DNA from: Streptomyces clavuligerus
Lineage (GTDB): Bacteria; Actinomycetota; Actinomycetes; Streptomycetales; Streptomycetaceae
NCBI RefSeq assembly: GCF_005519465.1
Contig: NZ_CP027859.1
Location: 186,001 to 250,000, forward strand
DNA length: 64,000 bases
Direction of reading: 5' to 3'
A program made the translations under genes and the position numbers. Of this stretch, positions 1-9,623 are shown piece by piece (within the stretch, counting starts at the first letter, position 1; each line of letters starts with the position of its first letter). The notes beneath the pieces are model-generated. The model was not told the DNA's origin. It was given only the letters and a program-made list of their open reading frames with translations, and did no database searches.

Positions 1-46
1 TCCAGGCTCTGGCCGCCCTTGCCCCCCGCTGCGCGGGAGTAGTTGA

Positions 47-352
47 CTAGCCGGCCAGGGCGTGTTGACATGGTTTCAGGTTCACTTGTTCGGTGGCTAT
101 CTGGTTGGCGTAGGGCTTCTTCTCGTACTCGATCGGGCTGAGGTAGCCGAGCTGTTCCTGGACGCGGCGGGGATTGCAGAAACCGTCGAGATACTGGAAG
201 AGCGCGAGGTTCGTCTCGGCACGTGTGGCGAAGACGCTGCCGCGGACGCACTCGGTCTTGATGAACGTCCACAGGTTCTCCGCGAGGGCGTTGTCGAACG
301 AGTCGCCGACCGAGCCCATGGACGCCTGGACCCCGGCCCCGGCCGCCAGCTC
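47..352 (-). pseudogene. IS3-family transposase, C-terminal fragment
   Basis: About 100 codons match the end of an IS3-family OrfB/rve integrase. The stretch VGDSFDNALAEN carries the last catalytic Glu of the DDE triad, and LGYLSPIEYE is the usual C-terminal motif. Similarity extends upstream of the first Met as ELAAGAGVQASMGS, then stops at an in-frame TGA. The first two catalytic Asp and the whole of OrfA are absent, so this is an inactive relic. Confidence 0.85.
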
Positions 353-687
353 TCACCCACTGCCGTACGTCATTCGCCGGCGCGGGCCGAGCGGCTGCTG
401 GCGCGGGTCCAGCCCGAGAGGGCTCCCTGGGTCTGCACTGCGCTTCCTGCAACTTCTTGCGAAGGAAACCGGCGGCGAACCGCTGCACGAGGGCGGCAGC
501 CAGGTGCACGGCCATATCCGCTTACTGCTGTGTTTCGAGTTTCGTGGGGTTCTGTGAGCCGTGCCGAGATGTCTGTCCTTGGGATAGACGCCTTCTGATC
601 GGCCGGGCGGTCGCTTGTCGGCATGGCCTGTGATGGTGAGGCTGGCAGGAGACACGTCGTGCCCAGCATTCAACGGGGGTCGAGGCC
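353..687. other. Region without a convincing gene
   Basis: A 53-codon minus-strand ORF (515 to 353) has a helical, basic start (AALVQRFAAGFLRKK) but no ribosome binding site, and I do not recognise it. The rest is the presumed promoter and leader of the AraC-type gene. No clear repeat or terminator was seen. Confidence 0.3.
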
Positions 688-1671
688 GTGAGTTTCACCG
701 TGCTGCACAGTGCTGTCGTAGAGCCAGAGCACCGATTCGAATGGTGGCGCGACCTGATCAGCCAGGATGTCGCGCCCACTCGGATCACCACTGACCACGC
801 CAAGGACTTCCCGGCCACCGCAGGTATGGCGCAACTTGGGGCTGTACAGCTCACCACCATGTCGTTTCCCGCTATCAGATCGGAGCGCACCCCCGCGCTC
901 ATCCGGTACTCCGACCCCGAGGACTACCAGCTCACGCTGATCCTGGGCACGGAGATGTGGATCTCCCAGGCCCGTAACGAGGCCAGGATGGCGGCTGGCG
1001 ACCTGGTGCTGTGGAGCACCTCATTGCCGTTCGACGGAAGGGGTCTCGCCGGTTCGCACAACGGCATCTCCAAAGCCATCATCCTGCACCTGCCGCGCAC
1101 CGGTCTGCCTCTTCCCACAGCCAAGGTGGACCACCTGCTGGCGAATGCCGTACCCGGCCGTACCGGCATAGCGGGAATCCTCGCCCGCCACCTCCTCGGC
1201 GTTGCTGAGGAGGCATCTCACCTGGAGGGACCCGCTGCTGCCCAGGTGGGCATCGCGACCTGGGAACTCGCGACCGCGTTCCTCGGGCACTGGGCCGACG
1301 CCCGTGACCGGGTGCCGCCCGAGTCCCGCGACCGGATGCGGCTCGCTCGCATCGACGCCTTCATCGACGCCAACCTCTCCGACCCGCACCTCACTCCGGC
1401 GGGGATTGCCGCGTACCACCATCTCTCGGTACGCACCCTGCATTGGCTGTTCCGTGACCGGGAGCAGACCGTCTCGGCCACCATCCGGCGCCGCCGCCTA
1501 CGCCGATGCTGCGCCGAGCTCACAGCCGCTCGCTACGCGGCGCAGCCGATCCATACCATCGCGGCACGGTGGGGGTTCACCAACGCGGCGGCCTTCAGCC
1601 GCATCTTCAGGACGGAGTACGGGATCACCCCCGGTGAGTTCCGTTCGACGGCGGGCGGGGGAAGACTCTGA
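688..1671 (+). CDS. AraC-family transcriptional regulator
   Basis: The 327-aa product has the two-part layout of AraC regulators with an N-terminal AraC-binding-like sensor domain (about residues 20-190) and a C-terminal double helix-turn-helix (about 220-320). The second helix-turn-helix is seen in IHTIAARWGFTNAAAFSRIF followed by YGITPGEFR, the family signature. The GTG start follows a G-rich stretch at 674-684. It probably binds DNA and controls a nearby or distant gene, but no obvious target lies beside it because a transposon remnant follows. The effector is unknown. Confidence 0.9.
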   Translation: MSFTVLHSAVVEPEHRFEWWRDLISQDVAPTRITTDHAKDFPATAGMAQLGAVQLTTMSFPAIRSERTPALIRYSDPEDYQLTLILGTEMWISQARNEARMAAGDLVLWSTSLPFDGRGLAGSHNGISKAIILHLPRTGLPLPTAKVDHLLANAVPGRTGIAGILARHLLGVAEEASHLEGPAAAQVGIATWELATAFLGHWADARDRVPPESRDRMRLARIDAFIDANLSDPHLTPAGIAAYHHLSVRTLHWLFRDREQTVSATIRRRRLRRCCAELTAARYAAQPIHTIAARWGFTNAAAFSRIFRTEYGITPGEFRSTAGGGRL

Positions 1672-1700
1672 GTGGGCTTGATCCAAGGCCGGGTAGTTGA

Positions 1701-3462
1701 GGGCTTGCCGATCAATAACTCGCTGTTTTGATCTCTGGTGTGGGGATGCTGAGGTGTGTGGCGAGGCTGGTGAGTTCGACCAGGATGGCCAGGTGTGTGC
1801 TGGAGGGTTCGATGGTGTGCCCGATGTCGTGGAGGAGTCGGCGGGTCTGGCTGATGGCGCGGTTGAGGGTCACAGGTGTCACGGCGAAGAGCGGGGTGAT
1901 GACGATCTGGGGGAGCTTGAACCGCTGGTAGAGGATGGTAGCCAGGAGGCGGTCGACGAGGGTGAGGCCGGGGCGCCGGCCGGTGTAGAGGCCGGCAGCG
2001 GGAATCTTCGTGTCGGTCGCCGCCTCGCCGCTGGGGGAGGTCTTCTTCCCGCTGGGCTGTGCGGGCCACCGCCAGCTCGGTGACCAGCACGTTCCATTAC
2101 TCCTGCGGGATGCCGGTGAGGGCGGGGTGTGTGTCAGCCATACACGGCCGGGGCCGGGTTCGTGCTGGGGCGGGATCGGCGGGATGCCGTCCCGACGGTG
2201 TTCCTCGGGGCGGAGGGTGTAATTCCACTCCCCGTGCCAGTCGTGGACGTCCAGTGGCAGCGCCTTGAGCTGGCCGTCACTGATACGGACACCAGTGGCG
2301 TAGAAGGCGGTGTCGAGTTCGGCGCGGGTGGTCAGCCCGGTGCGGGTGGTGGTCGCGGCAATGCTGTTCACGATGACGTCGTGACTGGTCAGTGGCCTGC
2401 CCCGCCAGTTCATCGCGATGTGGGAGAACAGCCGGTGCTCGATTCTGTTCCATTTACTCGTACCGGGAGGAAAGTGGCATACGGTGATTTCCGTTCCTGT
2501 CTCGACAGCCAGGGCCGCGAGTTCGAACTTCCAGGCGCGGGTGCGGTAGCCGTTGGAGCCGCCCGCGTCCGCGGTGATCAGCAGGCGGCGGGCGTGCGGG
2601 TAGGCGGTGCGGCCGGCCGCGTGCCACCAGCGGCGGACCGAGGAGACGGCGAAGGCGGCGGTGTCGTGGTCGGTGCCCACACTGACCCAGCCGGTATCGG
2701 CCGTCAGGTCGTAGATCCCGTACGGGATCGCCTTGCCCAGCTCCGCGTCGGGGAAGTCGTGGGTCCGCACCCGGACCGGATCACCAGCACGGTGCCATTC
2801 GAGGCCGGCGTTCTTGTAGTTGCCCACCAACTCCTTCTTTTTGGTGTCCACGCTGACCACCGGGTTGCCGACCGCCTGGAACTCCTTCGCCCGCTCGTTG
2901 ATGTACCGGAACTGCGCGTCCCGGTCCGGGTGCTGGGCACCCCCGATCGTCTTGGCGTTGCCCTGGAGACTGAAGCCCTCCTCCCTCAGCAGGCCGGCAA
3001 CCGTGTCCGCCGAGACCCGATGCCCGGCCCGGGTCAGCTCTGAAGCGAGCCTGCGTGTCGATTTCGTCGTCCACCGCAGTGGCGACATCGGATCCCACGC
3101 ACGTCCGGCTCGACCAGCGCCAGCAGCGCCGGCCGCAGCCCCGGGTGCAGGTCCGCCAGACGCTTACGGCCGCCGCCTTCCCGGCTCACCAGCCCCAACG
3201 GTCCCTCGCCGGACTCCAGCTCCGCCACCCCGCACGAAACGGTCCCCGCCCGCACCCCGGCAGCACGGGCGACAAGCCTGATCCCACCGTGCCCCAGCGA
3301 CCGTGCCTCCGCCGCCATGGCCAGACGGCCCTGCCGCTCGTCCAGATGCGGGAACAGCGTCTCGAACTTCGAGGTCAGGGCCGCCTCGATCCCCTCCGGT
3401 CTCCCCGTATCACAACAACGAATCACGGAGCCAAAAGCGACGCGTTATTCTCCGGCAAGCCC
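1701..3462 (-). mobile_element. ISAzo13-family insertion sequence (degenerate)
   Basis: Imperfect terminal inverted repeats are visible: GGGCTTGCCGATCAATAAC at the left end (1701) and, on the other strand at the right end (3462), GGGCTTGCCGGAGAATAAC. They enclose one broken transposase gene. The right end directly abuts the inverted repeat of the next element, so the two insertions lie next to each other. Confidence 0.75.
1712..3426 (-). pseudogene. ISAzo13-family transposase (frameshifted)
   Basis: The N-terminal part (3426 to about 3095) reads HLDERQGRLAMAAEARSLG and the central catalytic part (about 3088 to 2160) contains VSVDTKKKELVGNYKNAG, LLITADAGGSNGYR and FPPGTSKWNRIEHRLFSHI. These match the ISAzo13 (Rhodopirellula-type DDE) transposase. 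The N-terminal part joins the centre only by a one-base frame change near 3090. A second break is a TAA plus frame changes near 2050-2110. The C-terminal part (LVDRLLATILYQRFKLPQ...) is open again to 1712. At least two disablements make it non-functional unless frameshifting restores it. Confidence 0.85.
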
Positions 3463-4501
3463 TTACTGACTTCGGTTTATCAAGGTGATGCGGGTGTGTC
3501 GAGGGTCAGGCCGGTGCCAGCCATGTTGAGGTCGGGCGAGTAGGAGGGCAGCAGGAACACGGTCAGCCACTCACGCTCGGTGAGTAGCTCGCGTATAGCA
3601 TGGGAGACCTGGGTGTTCAGACGGTCCCAGACCAGTACGATTGGCGCCTTGACAAGCTGGTGGACACCGTCGACGAGCGTGATGAAGTCCCGCTCGCCCA
3701 TGCTGCGGCGCGCGCCTTTGCCTGCTCGGTGGGTGCGCAGTCGGTTGCACAGCCGTGTCCGCGAGCCCGGCGGCATCGCGATCAGCCCCGCCACCGACGG
3801 GCGCCCCGAGCGGCGCCCGCTGACGGTCACAACCGGAGTACGCCCGCGCCGGCCCCAGGTTCGTCCTCGGGGTGGTTTTCGGGTGAAACCTGCTTCGTCC
3901 TCGAAACAGATGTAGCCCCCGCAGGCCGCCCGGGCCCTTCTACCTCCGCCCAGGTCGCCTCCTTCCACACGGCGACGGCCTGCTCGTCGCGTTCGGCGAC
4001 CCGCCGGGCGGGGACCTGCGGGCTGAAACCGAGCCGGTGCATCAACCGCGTGGCACCGGAGACGCTGTAGGAGACGTGGAACTTCCTGCCGATCAGCGTG
4101 GCCACCCTCACCGCGGTCCACACCTGGTCCTCCACCCAGCCGTGAGCGGCAGGCCCCTCATCGAGGTACACGGCCAGCTTCTCCAGACAGCGCGGGGACA
4201 GCCGGCACCGCGATCCGCTCCGACCACGGGAGACCAGAGCCCGCACGCCGCCGTCCCGCCACAGCTGATGCCACTGGCAGGCCGACTTCCGGCTCACCCT
4301 CAGGCGCCGTGCGACCTCCAACGGCTTGATCTCCCGCTCGAACAACCCGGCCGCCTGCATCCGTACCGATTCCCGGCGCCGACGCCCCGCAGCGGTCAAC
4401 CCGCCACCATCGCCATATCTCACACACCACGGGATACAGCCACCGCGCCAGGCCCAGCAGGAACTTCAGTAAAGATCACCCTGACGAGCCGAAGTCAGTA
4501 A
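3463..4501 (-). mobile_element. IS630-family insertion sequence (degenerate)
   Basis: The ends carry inverted repeats: TTACTGACTTCGG at 3463 and CCGAAGTCAGTAA ending near 4500, with extended similarity (GATCACCCTGA / GCATCACCTTGA) inside. TA dinucleotides at both ends fit the TA target of IS630. The transposase inside is frameshifted and lacks part of its C-terminus although both ends are kept, so the element may be a non-autonomous substrate. Confidence 0.75.
3480..4423 (-). pseudogene. IS630-family transposase (frameshifted, internally deleted)
   Basis: The first part (4423 to about 3920) has a helix-turn-helix (LEVARRLRVSRKSACQWHQLW) and a winged-helix-like region (RKFHVSYSVSGATRLMHRLG). 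The second part, in another frame (from about 3930), has the DDE core: ICFEDEAGFTRKPP, LVWDRLNTQVSHAIRELL and LLPSYSPDLN. After SPDLN about 50 expected residues, including the last part of the catalytic region, are missing and the protein jumps to AGTGLTLDTP just inside the inverted repeat. Frameshift plus internal deletion indicate a dead gene. Confidence 0.85.
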
Positions 4502-4632
4502 TGAGGCCTGATCCCTTGCAACAGGGCAGGGGGATTACCCCAGGACAGGTCCACAGGCTGGCCGGATGGTGCCGACCCGCGACCGTGCCTAGCCTCGAAG
4601 CCGACAGACACCGGTGATCTCCTGGGAGCAGC

Positions 4633-5820
4633 ATGCGGTCGAACGGTCCTTACATCAGTAGGCGTTTCGGGCTGGCAGGAGTGGCGGCGACGGCAGTGAC
4701 GCTGGTGACCGCAGTTGGTGGGCACGCCGCTCCGCTGCCCCGGTTCGGCAGCGCCCTCCAGGCCGATGTCGACGCGATCCGGGCCACCGGCACCACGGGC
4801 GTGCTGGCGGAGGTGCGTTCACCCCGCGGTCGGGCCTCCGCCCGGGCTGGGGTGGCGGACCTGGAGCACGACGGACCGGTGCCCTGGAACGCCTACTACC
4901 GGATCGGCAGTGACACCAAGACGTACACCGCCGCGCTGGTCCTGCAGCTCGTGGGGGAGGGACGACTGCGCCTCACCGACACCGTCGAACGGTGGCTTCC
5001 AGGCATGGTCCGGGGCAACGGAAACGACGGCTCCAGGATCACGGTCGCCAATCTGCTGCGTCAGACCAGCGGCCTCAACGACTATCTGTCGCTCTCCGGC
5101 GGTTCCCCGTTCACCCCCAATGCCTACCGACGGAACCGATTCCGCCCGGGGATCCCGCAGAAGCAGGTGATGGCCGCCCTGAGCAAACCACCGCTCTGGG
5201 TGCCGGATGCCGCAGATCCTGCGGAGGAGCGGCGTTGGGGGTACTCCAACACCAACTACGTCCTGGCCGGAATGATCGTTGAACGGGTGACAGGCAACCC
5301 CTGGGCCCACGAGATCCACGAACGGTTCATCCTTCCGCTCAAGCTGCGCAACACCCTTGTCCCAGGCACTTCGTCCTATGTCCCGCAGCCCACTGCGGTG
5401 GCCTACACCCAGTTCCCCGGCGCCACTGGTCTGACGGACACGACTGTCGCATCGGCGGGCGCTGCGGACGGCGGAATCATCAGTACGCCACACGATGTGA
5501 CGGTCTTCCTCCGCGCCCTGTTGAGCGGCCGGCTGCTGGCTCCGGCCCAGATCGCCGCCATGAAGCGGACGGTCCCGGCCGCCGACTACGGCCCGCCGGG
5601 CACGGGTTACGGACTGGGGCTCGCCTGGCGTCCGGGCGCAGGCGGTTCCGGCGTATGGTTCCACGGCGGTACGCACCTGGGTGTGGTCTCAGAGACGGGG
5701 GTGACATCGGACGGTGGCACCGCGGTCGCCGCCGCTCTGTTCACCCTGCCAACCGAAGCAGCCCAGGCGGACGCTCAGTCCCGGGCAGCACAGCGGCTGG
5801 TCGACCGGGCACTGGGGTAA
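4633..5820 (+). CDS. Secreted serine hydrolase, class C beta-lactamase / DD-peptidase family
   Basis: The 395-aa protein starts with SRRFGLAGVAATAVTLV, a twin-arginine-like signal peptide ending near HAA-PLP, so export is likely. The active-site motifs of the family are present: SDTK (SxxK, about residue 93), YSNTNY (YxN, about 200) and HGGTHLG (HxG, about 345). Proteins of this type are D-alanyl-D-alanine carboxypeptidases, esterases or beta-lactamases acting in the cell envelope. Sequence alone does not choose between them. A GGGAG ribosome binding site precedes the ATG. The gene stands alone between insertion-sequence debris and gene remnants. Confidence 0.9.
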   Translation: MRSNGPYISRRFGLAGVAATAVTLVTAVGGHAAPLPRFGSALQADVDAIRATGTTGVLAEVRSPRGRASARAGVADLEHDGPVPWNAYYRIGSDTKTYTAALVLQLVGEGRLRLTDTVERWLPGMVRGNGNDGSRITVANLLRQTSGLNDYLSLSGGSPFTPNAYRRNRFRPGIPQKQVMAALSKPPLWVPDAADPAEERRWGYSNTNYVLAGMIVERVTGNPWAHEIHERFILPLKLRNTLVPGTSSYVPQPTAVAYTQFPGATGLTDTTVASAGAADGGIISTPHDVTVFLRALLSGRLLAPAQIAAMKRTVPAADYGPPGTGYGLGLAWRPGAGGSGVWFHGGTHLGVVSETGVTSDGGTAVAAALFTLPTEAAQADAQSRAAQRLVDRALG

Positions 5821-6146
5821 AGCAGGACAGAGGTGTTCGCCGGCGATCCCCGCCCGTACGGCTCCCGGGGCCACGCGAACTGCAGGAGGGGCGGCGGCGG
5901 GCCGAGACCGGCATGACCCACCAGCAGCAGGCCCGGCTCCAGCGGGCGAAGTCGTGCGCGAGTGCCGGGCATCGTGGGAGTGGTGCGGTGCCGGACGCGG
6001 TGACGCACCATCACGGTGCGCACCATGGGGAGTCCATCGTCATCCGGTGCACCGGAGTGGAGTCCGCTCGACGGAGTTCACTCGGTGTTCTGTATCCGGT
6101 GGCGATGCGCGACATCGGGTGGACTCCACCCGGTGGGTGGGCGATG
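5821..6146. other. Region without a recognisable gene
   Basis: Short direct repeats of the type GGAGTSSA(T/C)TCG occur around 6030-6140, giving several half-palindromes. No reading frame shows known motifs. Confidence 0.3.
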
Positions 6147-6283
6147 CCCGGCATCGTCAACACCGCCACCGTGTTCGGCAACGATCCGGATCCGGACCCC
6201 GGCAACAACTGCCCACCACGCGGCGACGACCCCCGCTGCACCACCGAGGCACGATCAAGCCCAAGGACAAGGGAGACAAGTAG
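6147..6283 (+). pseudogene. DUF11-like repeat fragment
   Basis: The translated words IVNTATVFGNDPDPDPGNN are typical of the end of a DUF11 surface repeat (usually NTATVTGNEPDPNPGNN). In a neighbouring frame the sequence continues to GTIKPKDKGDK and a stop. No start or upstream repeats are present, so it looks like the frameshifted end of a surface protein. Evidence is short. Confidence 0.35.
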
Positions 6284-6320
6284 CGACAGGCGGGGAAGAC
6301 CGGGTCTCCCCGGGGCCCCC

Positions 6321-6355
6321 AGCTGCGGTTCCGCCGGACCAGCGGAACCGCAGCT
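6321..6355. terminator. Perfect 14-bp hairpin
   Basis: AGCTGCGGTTCCGC is followed after 7 bases by its exact reverse complement. It lies between the preceding plus-strand debris and the convergent minus-strand gene, which suits a bidirectional transcription terminator. No T-tract follows, as is common in streptomycetes. Confidence 0.6.
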
Positions 6356-6405
6356 GAGCATCCATTCACCGCCGGTCCCGGTCGCCACGGCACAACGCAC
6401 TCCGT

Positions 6406-6870
6406 TCAGCGCTCTGTTCGGATCCCCTGGAACCGGGGCCAAGACCCCGGCGAGCCTTGGAAACCCCTTGCCGGGGTAACACCGGTCCCTGTGCCGAGAC
6501 CGGCTCGTCGGGGCCTCACCCCGGCACCGCAGCCGGGGCCAGGGACGGATAAGAGCTCGGGCTCGTCGTCCACGCCGAGACGGCACCGAGCCCTGGACAC
6601 GGCACCGATCACAGGCACAAGCTCGTCGTCCGGGTCCAGATGCCGCCGGGCTCGGACCACGGCGTCGGCCACGGGCGCGAGCGGCCCGTCCAGGCCCTCG
6701 ACCCGGGCGAGCGCGGCGGCAAGGACCTCGATCGCCTCCAGCGCGTCATCCGCGGCGCCCCGGCTCCAGCCGGCCACCGCCACGGCGTCCGTGAGATCAC
6801 ACGCGGCCACCAGCGTCGTCTCCGCCTGGCCGTCGACGCCCTGTATCCCCTCCGGCAGCTCCATACTCAT
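6406..6870 (-). CDS. Hypothetical acidic helical protein
   Basis: From the ATG at 6870 the frame reads MSMELPEGIQGVDGQAE and continues as an Ala-rich helical region (DDALEAIEVLAAALARVEGLDG, spread over about residues 35-70) and PDDELVPVIGAVSRARC. The last 50 residues become Pro/Gly-rich and may be read-through of non-coding DNA. I do not recognise a family. The first 110 residues look coding from their composition. Confidence 0.4.
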   Translation of the reverse strand: MSMELPEGIQGVDGQAETTLVAACDLTDAVAVAGWSRGAADDALEAIEVLAAALARVEGLDGPLAPVADAVVRARRHLDPDDELVPVIGAVSRARCRLGVDDEPELLSVPGPGCGAGVRPRRAGLGTGTGVTPARGFQGSPGSWPRFQGIRTER

Positions 6871-6962
6871 ATCCAACGACACCACCGGCGCTCGGGGTCG
6901 GTGTCCGGGCGAACTCGGGCGAGGAGATCCGTCGTGCCAGGCGGTGGTGCCCGACAGCATCG

Positions 6963-7647
6963 CTATCGGTCAGGGGACCGTACCCGTCCATCGTGCCAAC
7001 AGCAGCGCGGGGACGGCCCCTCCCCCGAAGCGGAGAGGTCCCGCTGGCCCGGCTGGCTACCGAACAGGCCGCGGCTCTTCTTCGTCGTGGCGTCGGCCGC
7101 CGCGTGGGCGGAGACTTCCTCCTCCTGGCGGCGGGCGCGGCGTTCGGCTTCGGCGCGGGCGAGGTCCTCCTGCTCGAACGGTCCGCACAGGTGGTCCCGC
7201 TCCCCGGGCCGCCCACGGGTCCGGACCTGCTGCCAGCGGTCGTCGCTGAACCGTCTCCCGCAGCCGACGCACACGGGCCGCCGCGCTTCCCGCTCGGCGG
7301 CCTCGCACTCTGTACGGCGCCGACGGACCGTTGAGCTGGATGGCGTAGAGCCGGTCGCCGTCGGGGTTGTCCAGGGTCTCGGGCAGCGCCCGGTGGTCGT
7401 CGACCGCCGTGACGCCCTCTCCCCCGCCCTGATACGGGACACCGGCGAAGAGAGGGCGCGCCGCCTGCTCCAGGCTCCGCATCCGGCTCTCCCGCTGCGC
7501 GGCCATCCGTCCGAGTGTCCGGTGAACAATGAACGCCACCAGCACATAACCCTCACGGCCGGTCGCCGGGTAGAGGCGCGACCACAGCCGGAACCCGTGC
7601 ACCTCCGCGCCCTGGGCCGGCAGCTGCACCCCTGCAGCAAAGAACAC
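6963..7647 (-). pseudogene. Hypothetical protein, frameshifted
   Basis: Two good-looking segments lie in different frames. The first (7647 to about 7315) reads GFRLWSRLYPATGREGYVL and LDNPDGDRLYAIQLNGPSA. The second (about 7315 to 6963) reads TECEAAEREARRPVCVGCGRRF, with a CxxC pair and another Cys at CGPFEQEDLARAEAERRARRQEE, suggesting a zinc-binding knuckle followed by a basic helix. A single base change near 7315 would join them. Function unknown. Confidence 0.4.
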
Positions 7648-7821
7648 AAGTCTCCGCCTGCGCCCTCTCTCCCGTCAGGGCGCGGCGCAGAGTAGTCACG
7701 GCCCCTCGGCTTGCCGGTTTCCGCGTTGTCGGTCAAGCCCGATGTTGCGGCGTCATCCGGACGGTGGGATGAGGGCGCTCGGAGCACCGGGCGGGGCGGG
7801 GGTGTCCGTAGGGTGGCGGTT

Positions 7822-8085
7822 ATGACGGAGAGCAGTTTCCCCATCGCCGAGGCCGGACATCGTCTTGGCGTCCTCGTGCGCGAGGTCGGTGCGTCGGGTG
7901 AGCCGGTCGCCCTGACCGAGGAAGGCCGGACCGTCGCGGTCCTGGTCAGTGCGGCTGACTTCCTCGAGCTTCAGGAGCTGCGGGCCCTGGCCGCCTACCG
8001 CGAGCGCCAGGCGCTGGGTGAGGAGGGGGCAGGTGTGCCGCACAGCGAGGCCGTACAGCGCGTCTTCGGCGGGGACGGCACGTGA
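7822..8085 (+). CDS. Antitoxin, Phd/YefM family
   Basis: The 87-aa product contains the family pattern LGVLVREVGASGEPVALTEEGRTVAVLVSAADFLEL: an N-terminal DNA-binding part that also autoregulates the operon, then a flexible C-terminal tail that wraps the toxin. The ATG at 7822 gives the usual antitoxin length. The last four bases overlap the start of the toxin gene (GTGA), so translation is coupled. It should neutralise the protein encoded next to it. Confidence 0.92.
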   Translation: MTESSFPIAEAGHRLGVLVREVGASGEPVALTEEGRTVAVLVSAADFLELQELRALAAYRERQALGEEGAGVPHSEAVQRVFGGDGT

Positions 8086-8333
8086 GCGCGGTGTACGAGG
8101 TCATCTGGGAGCCGGAGGCCTTGCGGCAGGCGGAGCGCCTGGCGAAAAACGATCCGTCCGGTGTGCGGCAGGTGTTCACCGCCGTCGACCGCCTCGCCCG
8201 CGACCCGAGACCCCGGGGTGCTTTCGGCAGCGCGGATCTGCTGCGGATCCACGTCGGGCCGTACCGGGTCCTCTACGAGATCAGCGCCCACCGGATCCGG
8301 GTCAGCGTCATCCACCTCGGCCGCCTGGCCTGA
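8082..8333 (+). CDS. Toxin, RelE/ParE family
   Basis: The 83-aa protein begins YEVIWEPEALRQAERL and contains RLARDPRPRG, RIHVGPYRVLYEI and RVSVIHLGRLA, the normal succession of strands and helices of RelE toxins. RelE-like members cleave ribosome-bound mRNA, ParE-like members block gyrase; the basic C-terminus and GPYRVLYEI favour the RelE/YoeB side. GTG start overlaps the antitoxin stop. Together the pair is a type II addiction module, often used to stabilise plasmids. Confidence 0.92.
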   Translation: MSAVYEVIWEPEALRQAERLAKNDPSGVRQVFTAVDRLARDPRPRGAFGSADLLRIHVGPYRVLYEISAHRIRVSVIHLGRLA

Positions 8334-8940
8334 GGCTATCGCGGCCACCCGGCGGCCGGAGACAGCACTGGCGCGATGCTGACCACGATCCCGCACCGAC
8401 GTCTGGCCCGACGCCGCAGCCGGGCGCCGTGTACAGGCGATCGGCCAGCGATACAGGACCATCGCGGAACAGTTCCTGGTCCACCTCGCCCAGCACGTGC
8501 GGCCGGTCGACGACGTCGACTACGACCAGGTCCCCACCGAGCGCCTTCCGGTTCCACCGAAGTCGGTGGTCCGCGAGGTCCTCGGGGAGCACTGGCCGTC
8601 GGGCTGGATGCTGGCGAAGGGTGCGAGGGCGCCCGGCACGCGGGGTGCTGCACGTGCCGGAGCACTGGGAGGAAGCGCCGCAGGGCGCCCCGCTGCTCGG
8701 TGTGGAGCAGGCGCTGAACGTCGCGGAGACCGGCCACGACCCTTTGCTCACGGGCGGGCTCCGAGAACCTGCTCCAGGTCGATGCCGTCGGAGTCGTCCC
8801 GCCCCGCAGCGCAGAAGGTGTCCACAGTCGGCGCCGCGGCGAGCCTCACCTGCCAGGTCCATGCGCCATGCCATGACGCCAGTGGGAAACCGGATACCCA
8901 ACACTGAGCAACACGGGCACCCCGCGTGCGGCGCGGTCGA
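8334..8940 (+). other. Gene debris, no intact frame
   Basis: Pieces of apparently coding sequence appear in different plus frames: RYRTIAEQFLVHLAQHVRPVDDVDYDQVP (around 8440-8530) and, frame-shifted, LHVPEHWEEAPQGAPLLGVEQALNVAE (around 8645-8730). No start, stop pairing or known motif was found. Probably a decayed gene. Confidence 0.35.
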
Positions 8941-8952
8941 CGGTGGGAACGG

Positions 8953-8985
8953 CTGAGGGCCGGGGAACGTGTCCCCGGCCCTCAG
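8953..8985. terminator. Strong GC hairpin terminator
   Basis: CTGAGGGCCGGGGA and TCCCCGGCCCTCAG are exact complements separated by a few bases. It sits 20 bases after the stop of the minus-strand membrane-protein gene, which it probably terminates. Confidence 0.75.
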
Positions 8986-9006
8986 CAGGCTCCTTACGTC
9001 ACCGGT

Positions 9007-9369
9007 TCAGACACCGGCGGACATCATCGCCATCAGGCAGGCGAACAGACCGCAGCCCAGGACGGCCCAGGCACAGACCCTCAGGGCCCGCTCCCAGGAC
9101 AGCCCCTTGGCCCGCCCGGCCACCAGGGCCCCCGGCCCCGCGAGGAACGGCAGTACCGCCGCCCCCAGCAGGGCGAGCCCCCACCCGAGCGAGGGCGAGG
9201 CGCCCTCCGGCAACTCCGCCCGGCCCAGGGCACCCAGGGTGTACTGGGCACCGTTGAAGGTGAGCGGGAGGACCGCCAGCAGGGCCGGCAGGAAGGCAAG
9301 ACAGACCAGCGCCACCGCGCCCGCGAGGCTGCCGCCCCGAGATTCTGTCGTGCTCTGATTCATGTCCAT
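9007..9369 (-). CDS. Small integral membrane protein
   Basis: The 120-aa product has a short polar N-terminus (MDMNQSTTESRGG) and three hydrophobic segments at about residues 15-38, 62-80 and 95-118. The last reads WAVLGCGLFACLMAMM. There is no recognisable domain. A good hairpin follows the gene. Real gene by composition and terminator, function unknown. Confidence 0.65.
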   Translation of the reverse strand: MDMNQSTTESRGGSLAGAVALVCLAFLPALLAVLPLTFNGAQYTLGALGRAELPEGASPSLGWGLALLGAAVLPFLAGPGALVAGRAKGLSWERALRVCAWAVLGCGLFACLMAMMSAGV

Positions 9370-9372
9370 CTC

Positions 9373-9600
9373 CTACCAGCGTGGCACGTACAGGCCAATA
9401 TTCTTGGCAAAGAGTCCCCAGATCGCCTTGGCGAAGATGTTGTTCGCCTTGGAGCAGGGCCTGCTCCTGTTGCACCAGGTGTTGTCCGGACCCCATGCCC
9501 GTACATGCAGTTGCAGGATGCCGTACTTTTTGCCGAACCAGAACTTGATCTTCTTGTTCTCCCAACTGCCTCTCAGGTCGCATCCCGTATCTCCCAGCTG
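9373..9600 (-). pseudogene. C-terminal fragment of an unknown protein
   Basis: The frame ends ...GSWENKKIKFWFGKKYGILQ ... IFAKAIWGLFAKNIGLYVPRW and then stops at 9373. The composition (Lys, Trp, Asn, Phe) and lower GC content differ from neighbours and look like a real, perhaps transferred, domain with a Cys pair (CNRSRPC). No start codon with a ribosome binding site was found upstream. It could be a fragment of a toxin-type domain, but I do not recognise it. Confidence 0.35.
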
Positions 9601-9623
9601 TCTCCCAGCCCGCAGCCCGGGCT

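Noticed and set aside
1697..3043. Plus-strand frames across the ISAzo13 element
   Set aside because: Antisense to a recognisable transposase.
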